A DNA stretch of 64,000 bases from Verrucomicrobiaceae bacterium (GTDB taxonomy: Bacteria; Verrucomicrobiota; Verrucomicrobiia; Verrucomicrobiales; Verrucomicrobiaceae). Location of the stretch: positions 144,311 through 208,310 of the forward strand of contig JAEUHN010000031.1 in assembly GCA_016795365.1 (NCBI GenBank), in the 5' to 3' direction. Shown one piece after another: positions 61,814 through 64,000 of the stretch. Below the pieces are notes generated by a model. The model saw only the letters and a list, made by a program, of their open reading frames with translations. It was not told where the DNA came from and did no database searches. The first letter of the stretch is position 1. Each line of letters starts with the position of its first letter. Both the position numbers and the translations under genes were made by a program.

Positions 61814-63421
61814 TCAGCGGGAATCCGCATCCGTGGCCGCAAGCTCCCGCATCGCACGCACGGCCATGAGTTCGCAGTTGAACCACATCGTGGGTGGATT
61901 CTGCATCACCCAGGTTTGATAGCGGCCGGGGGCTTTGGGGGTGGATTGGGTGTGGGTGAGTGTTGCGGCGAGGGCTTTGGCTTTTGCGAGGTGGAGCGGG
62001 TCTTGGGTCGCTCGATAGGCGGCGAGATACATGCGCATCACTTTCGCGCTGCTAGCACACACCGGCGCCCAGCAGCGGTATTGCTCGAGCACACACGGGA
62101 GCAGCCAGCGCTTCGTGCGGGCGGCGGCGGTGCCGTCGTCGTTTTGCTTGTTGGGCGTGTCGGCGGGCGGTTGCGACCACATGACGAACTGATCTTCAGC
62201 AAAGCGGATCAAGTCGAGCGCGAGCTGGCGCTTGGTGGCATCTTGCGGAGCTGTTTCGAGCAGGTGGATGGCAAAATCGCCCGCTTCGTGCTTTGTGAGG
62301 TTCTCATACGGTGGCTGCGGTTGCACGTCTTCGAACTGTCCCTGCCAGTTCCAGGTGCGCACCGGGTTCTGCATCATCCAGGCGATGGCTTTGTCGCGCA
62401 CAACATTGAAGCGATGCTCCTGCTTGACCCGCGCGAGTCGTTCCAGGAACTCGATCACGAGTGTGGGGATGAGCACGTTGTCCGTGACGGCTTTGCCATC
62501 GAGTGGCGAGACAAAGAGCAGCCAGCTTCCGTCGTCGCGTTGCTGCTTGGCATAGGTCTCGGCGATGCGCACGGCAGCGTGGAGATACTTTTCGTCCTTC
62601 GTGGCCGCATACACATCGAGAAAGTAGCCGCCGCCTTCCGCGCCGCAGTTCGTCATGTAGTTCGCGGGATTCATGTGCCCCTTCATGCGCTCGGCGAACA
62701 TCGTCGGATGATAGGTCGGCGGATGAAAAGCCCACGCGCTGTCCGCATCGAAACACATCGCCAAAAGGTAGTCCGCCGCCCGTCGCGATGCCTGCAAGGC
62801 CTCGACGGCATCCGCAGGTGCGGGCGTTTGCGAGGCGTAGATCGCCAGTGCGGCAGCCGCCGCGCCGATGATCTTCGACGGGTAGCGGTAGAGATGGAAT
62901 TTCTCCTCCGGCACGCCGGTGGTGAACCAGCATTTCAAATCGGGCGAATGCACCAGCGCATCGAGCGCCACGCGGGCGCTCTCGTTCCAGGGCAAAGCAG
63001 GCACGGCATACGATTTGGGGATCACAGCGGCGCGATGAAAGCTGCGCGTCATGGCCTCGCCGACTTCGCCACCTTTCGCATCGAGCCCGCGCACGGTCAG
63101 CGTGGCCTTTCCGGTGCTCAATCGAGTCCAAATCGGTGCCAGCGATGCCGTGGGCTTGTCGGCGGTGAAAACGAGCGCCTCGCCTTTCGCGGGCTGGATG
63201 CTCAAACGATAGCTTTGGGCCTCAGGGACGGCTTTGAAGTCAAAAGACGGCGCAAACTGGAACTGCACCGCATGCTGATTCCAGAACGGCACGCCCTCGC
63301 GCACCGGCGTGGCGGTTTCCTCGATGGCACGACGTCGCAAGGCGGGATCAATCGTGACGACCTTACCCGCCGCGATGGATGAGCTGAGGATCGCACAGGC
63401 GAGAATGTGAACGAGTTTCAT
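61814..63421 (-). CDS. Secreted alpha-toroid protein of unknown specificity
   Basis: A 535-residue exported protein (signal MKLVHILACAILSSSIAAG). An N-terminal beta domain (FKAVPEAQSYRLSIQPAKGE) precedes a long helical region with repeating motifs such as CGAEGGGYFLDVYAATKDEKYLHAAVRIAETYAKQQRDDGSWLLFVSP, a pattern of (alpha/alpha)-toroid glycan lyases and hydrolases. Catalytic residues are not identifiable by eye. Its start overlaps the upstream sulfatase stop by ATGA, so it is translated with a sulfatase and probably acts on the same polysaccharide. Confidence 0.68.
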   Translation of the reverse strand: MKLVHILACAILSSSIAAGKVVTIDPALRRRAIEETATPVREGVPFWNQHAVQFQFAPSFDFKAVPEAQSYRLSIQPAKGEALVFTADKPTASLAPIWTRLSTGKATLTVRGLDAKGGEVGEAMTRSFHRAAVIPKSYAVPALPWNESARVALDALVHSPDLKCWFTTGVPEEKFHLYRYPSKIIGAAAAALAIYASQTPAPADAVEALQASRRAADYLLAMCFDADSAWAFHPPTYHPTMFAERMKGHMNPANYMTNCGAEGGGYFLDVYAATKDEKYLHAAVRIAETYAKQQRDDGSWLLFVSPLDGKAVTDNVLIPTLVIEFLERLARVKQEHRFNVVRDKAIAWMMQNPVRTWNWQGQFEDVQPQPPYENLTKHEAGDFAIHLLETAPQDATKRQLALDLIRFAEDQFVMWSQPPADTPNKQNDDGTAAARTKRWLLPCVLEQYRCWAPVCASSAKVMRMYLAAYRATQDPLHLAKAKALAATLTHTQSTPKAPGRYQTWVMQNPPTMWFNCELMAVRAMRELAATDADSR

Positions 63422-64000
63422 GGCGAGGTGATGCTTTGCAACTGTGCCGCGAGACGCTGGCGCATGCGGGTCATGCGTTCGGTTTGCGCGGGTTGCTTGG
63501 CGAGGTTGTGGAGTTCGTCGGGATCGGTGCGGAGGTCGTAGAGGAGTTCTTCGCCGCCTTCCCAGGCGATGTAGCGGAAGGCGTCGGTGCGCAGGCTGTG
63601 GCCGCGTTGTTTGGTGTGTGGGGCGATCATGGTGCTGATGGCGACCTGCTTTCCTTTGGCGGCGGGATCGTCGAGCATCGGTTTGAGGCTGCGGCCTTGC
63701 AGGTGCTTCGGTTTGGGCAATCCGGCGAGATCGCAGAGCGTGGGATAAATGTCCACCTGCTCGGCGAGGCCGCTGCGCACGCCGGGCTTCACACCGGGGG
63801 CGGCGATGATGAGCGGCACATGATTGGCGCCTTCAAAGAGCGTTTGTTTGGCCCACAGGCCGTGTTCGCCGAGTTGGTAGCCGTGATCGCCGGTGAGCAC
63901 GATGATGGTGTTTGCGTCGAGATGCAGCTCGCGGAGCTTTTCGAGCACGCGGGCGATTTGTGAGTCCACGAAGCTCGTGGAGGCCAGGTAGGCCTGCATC
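63418..64000 (-). CDS. Sulfatase, C-terminal part (gene continues beyond the right edge)
   Basis: About 194 codons of a type I sulfatase lacking its N-terminus. TIIVLTGDHGYQLGEHGLWAKQTLFEGANHVPLII is the iduronate-2-sulfatase-like metal/substrate region, followed by VDIYPTLCDLAGLPKPKHLQGRSL and LYDLRTDPDELHNLAKQP. The Met at 63999 is internal, not the start. The formylglycine site lies outside the window. Stop overlaps the next gene by ATGA. Confidence 0.93.
   Translation of the reverse strand, partial: MQAYLASTSFVDSQIARVLEKLRELHLDANTIIVLTGDHGYQLGEHGLWAKQTLFEGANHVPLIIAAPGVKPGVRSGLAEQVDIYPTLCDLAGLPKPKHLQGRSLKPMLDDPAAKGKQVAISTMIAPHTKQRGHSLRTDAFRYIAWEGGEELLYDLRTDPDELHNLAKQPAQTERMTRMRQRLAAQLQSITSP

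Noticed and set aside
61238..63382. 714-codon plus-strand frame
   Set aside because: Antisense to the alpha-toroid and SGNH-like genes, which have signal peptides and ATGA coupling; the plus-strand product is rich in Arg, His and Gly without domains.
1..64000. tRNA, rRNA, CRISPR arrays, transposases or integrases
   Set aside because: None seen by eye: no repeat-spacer pattern, no DDE/tyrosine/serine recombinase translation and no conserved rRNA segment. A covariance-model scan would be needed to exclude a tRNA.

Overview
The window is high-GC bacterial chromosome, most likely from a heterotrophic member of Verrucomicrobiota (order Verrucomicrobiales). The inference rests on combined gene content: a PEP-CTERM protein, a planctomycete-type DUF1549/DUF1553 cytochrome, two DUF5069 proteins, ECF sigma factors paired with Ser/Thr kinases or a FecR protein, several sulfatases, and long secreted proteins sharing a C-terminal module common in this phylum. 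I saw no rRNA, tRNA, CRISPR array or transposase gene.

Layout. 1-2.6 kb: a polysaccharide O-acetylation pair (MBOAT acyltransferase, cut by the left edge, plus an SGNH-like partner). 2.7-5.4 kb: trmD standing alone, a PEP-CTERM protein, and an HMA-domain protein next to a small outer-membrane-like protein. 5.9-9.1 kb: a large DUF1549/DUF1553 cytochrome. 9.3-15.1 kb: an ECF sigma factor, a membrane Ser/Thr kinase with an FGE-sulfatase fold, and a secreted FG-GAP protein. 15.2-21.0 kb: a 1947-residue multidomain cytochrome. 21.2-30.1 kb: yedI, then the complete potassium operon (small ORF, kdpF, kdpA, kdpB, kdpC, kdpD, kdpE), in which kdpD is cut by one in-frame TAA. 30.3-32.6 kb: a second sigma factor/kinase pair. 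32.6-50.4 kb: secreted hydrolases, sulfatases, esterases and beta-helix proteins, interrupted by a small HxlR-cupin operon and by a sigma/FecR/esterase unit. 50.6-54.0 kb: a two-gene nuclease unit (DUF1016 plus a NERD-like protein), possibly defence related. 54.1-64 kb: a minus-strand catabolic run (beta-helix protein, two Gfo/Idh/MocA oxidoreductases, LLM monooxygenase, MFS transporter, SGNH-like protein, alpha-toroid protein, sulfatase). The gene set suggests growth on complex, sulfated and acetylated polysaccharides, with carbohydrate sensing through ECF sigma factors.

Two themes stand out. First, small palindromic DNA elements sit inside or at the edges of coding sequences: a 50-bp element twice in one cytochrome gene in two different reading frames, a 68-bp inverted repeat at the kdpD/kdpE junction, three palindromes in the DUF1016 gene, and a four-helix-bundle gene enclosed by 36-bp inverted repeats, which looks like a mobile cassette. 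Second, two candidate ECF promoter classes share one geometry (hexamer, 13-nt spacer, octamer): TGAAAC/TCGGGAAC before the kinase and the FG-GAP gene, and TGTAAC/CGTGGAGA before the FecR-linked sigma gene and a distant secreted hydrolase. The FecR protein itself is fused to an esterase-like domain that has lost its catalytic Ser and His, and an intact esterase follows it.
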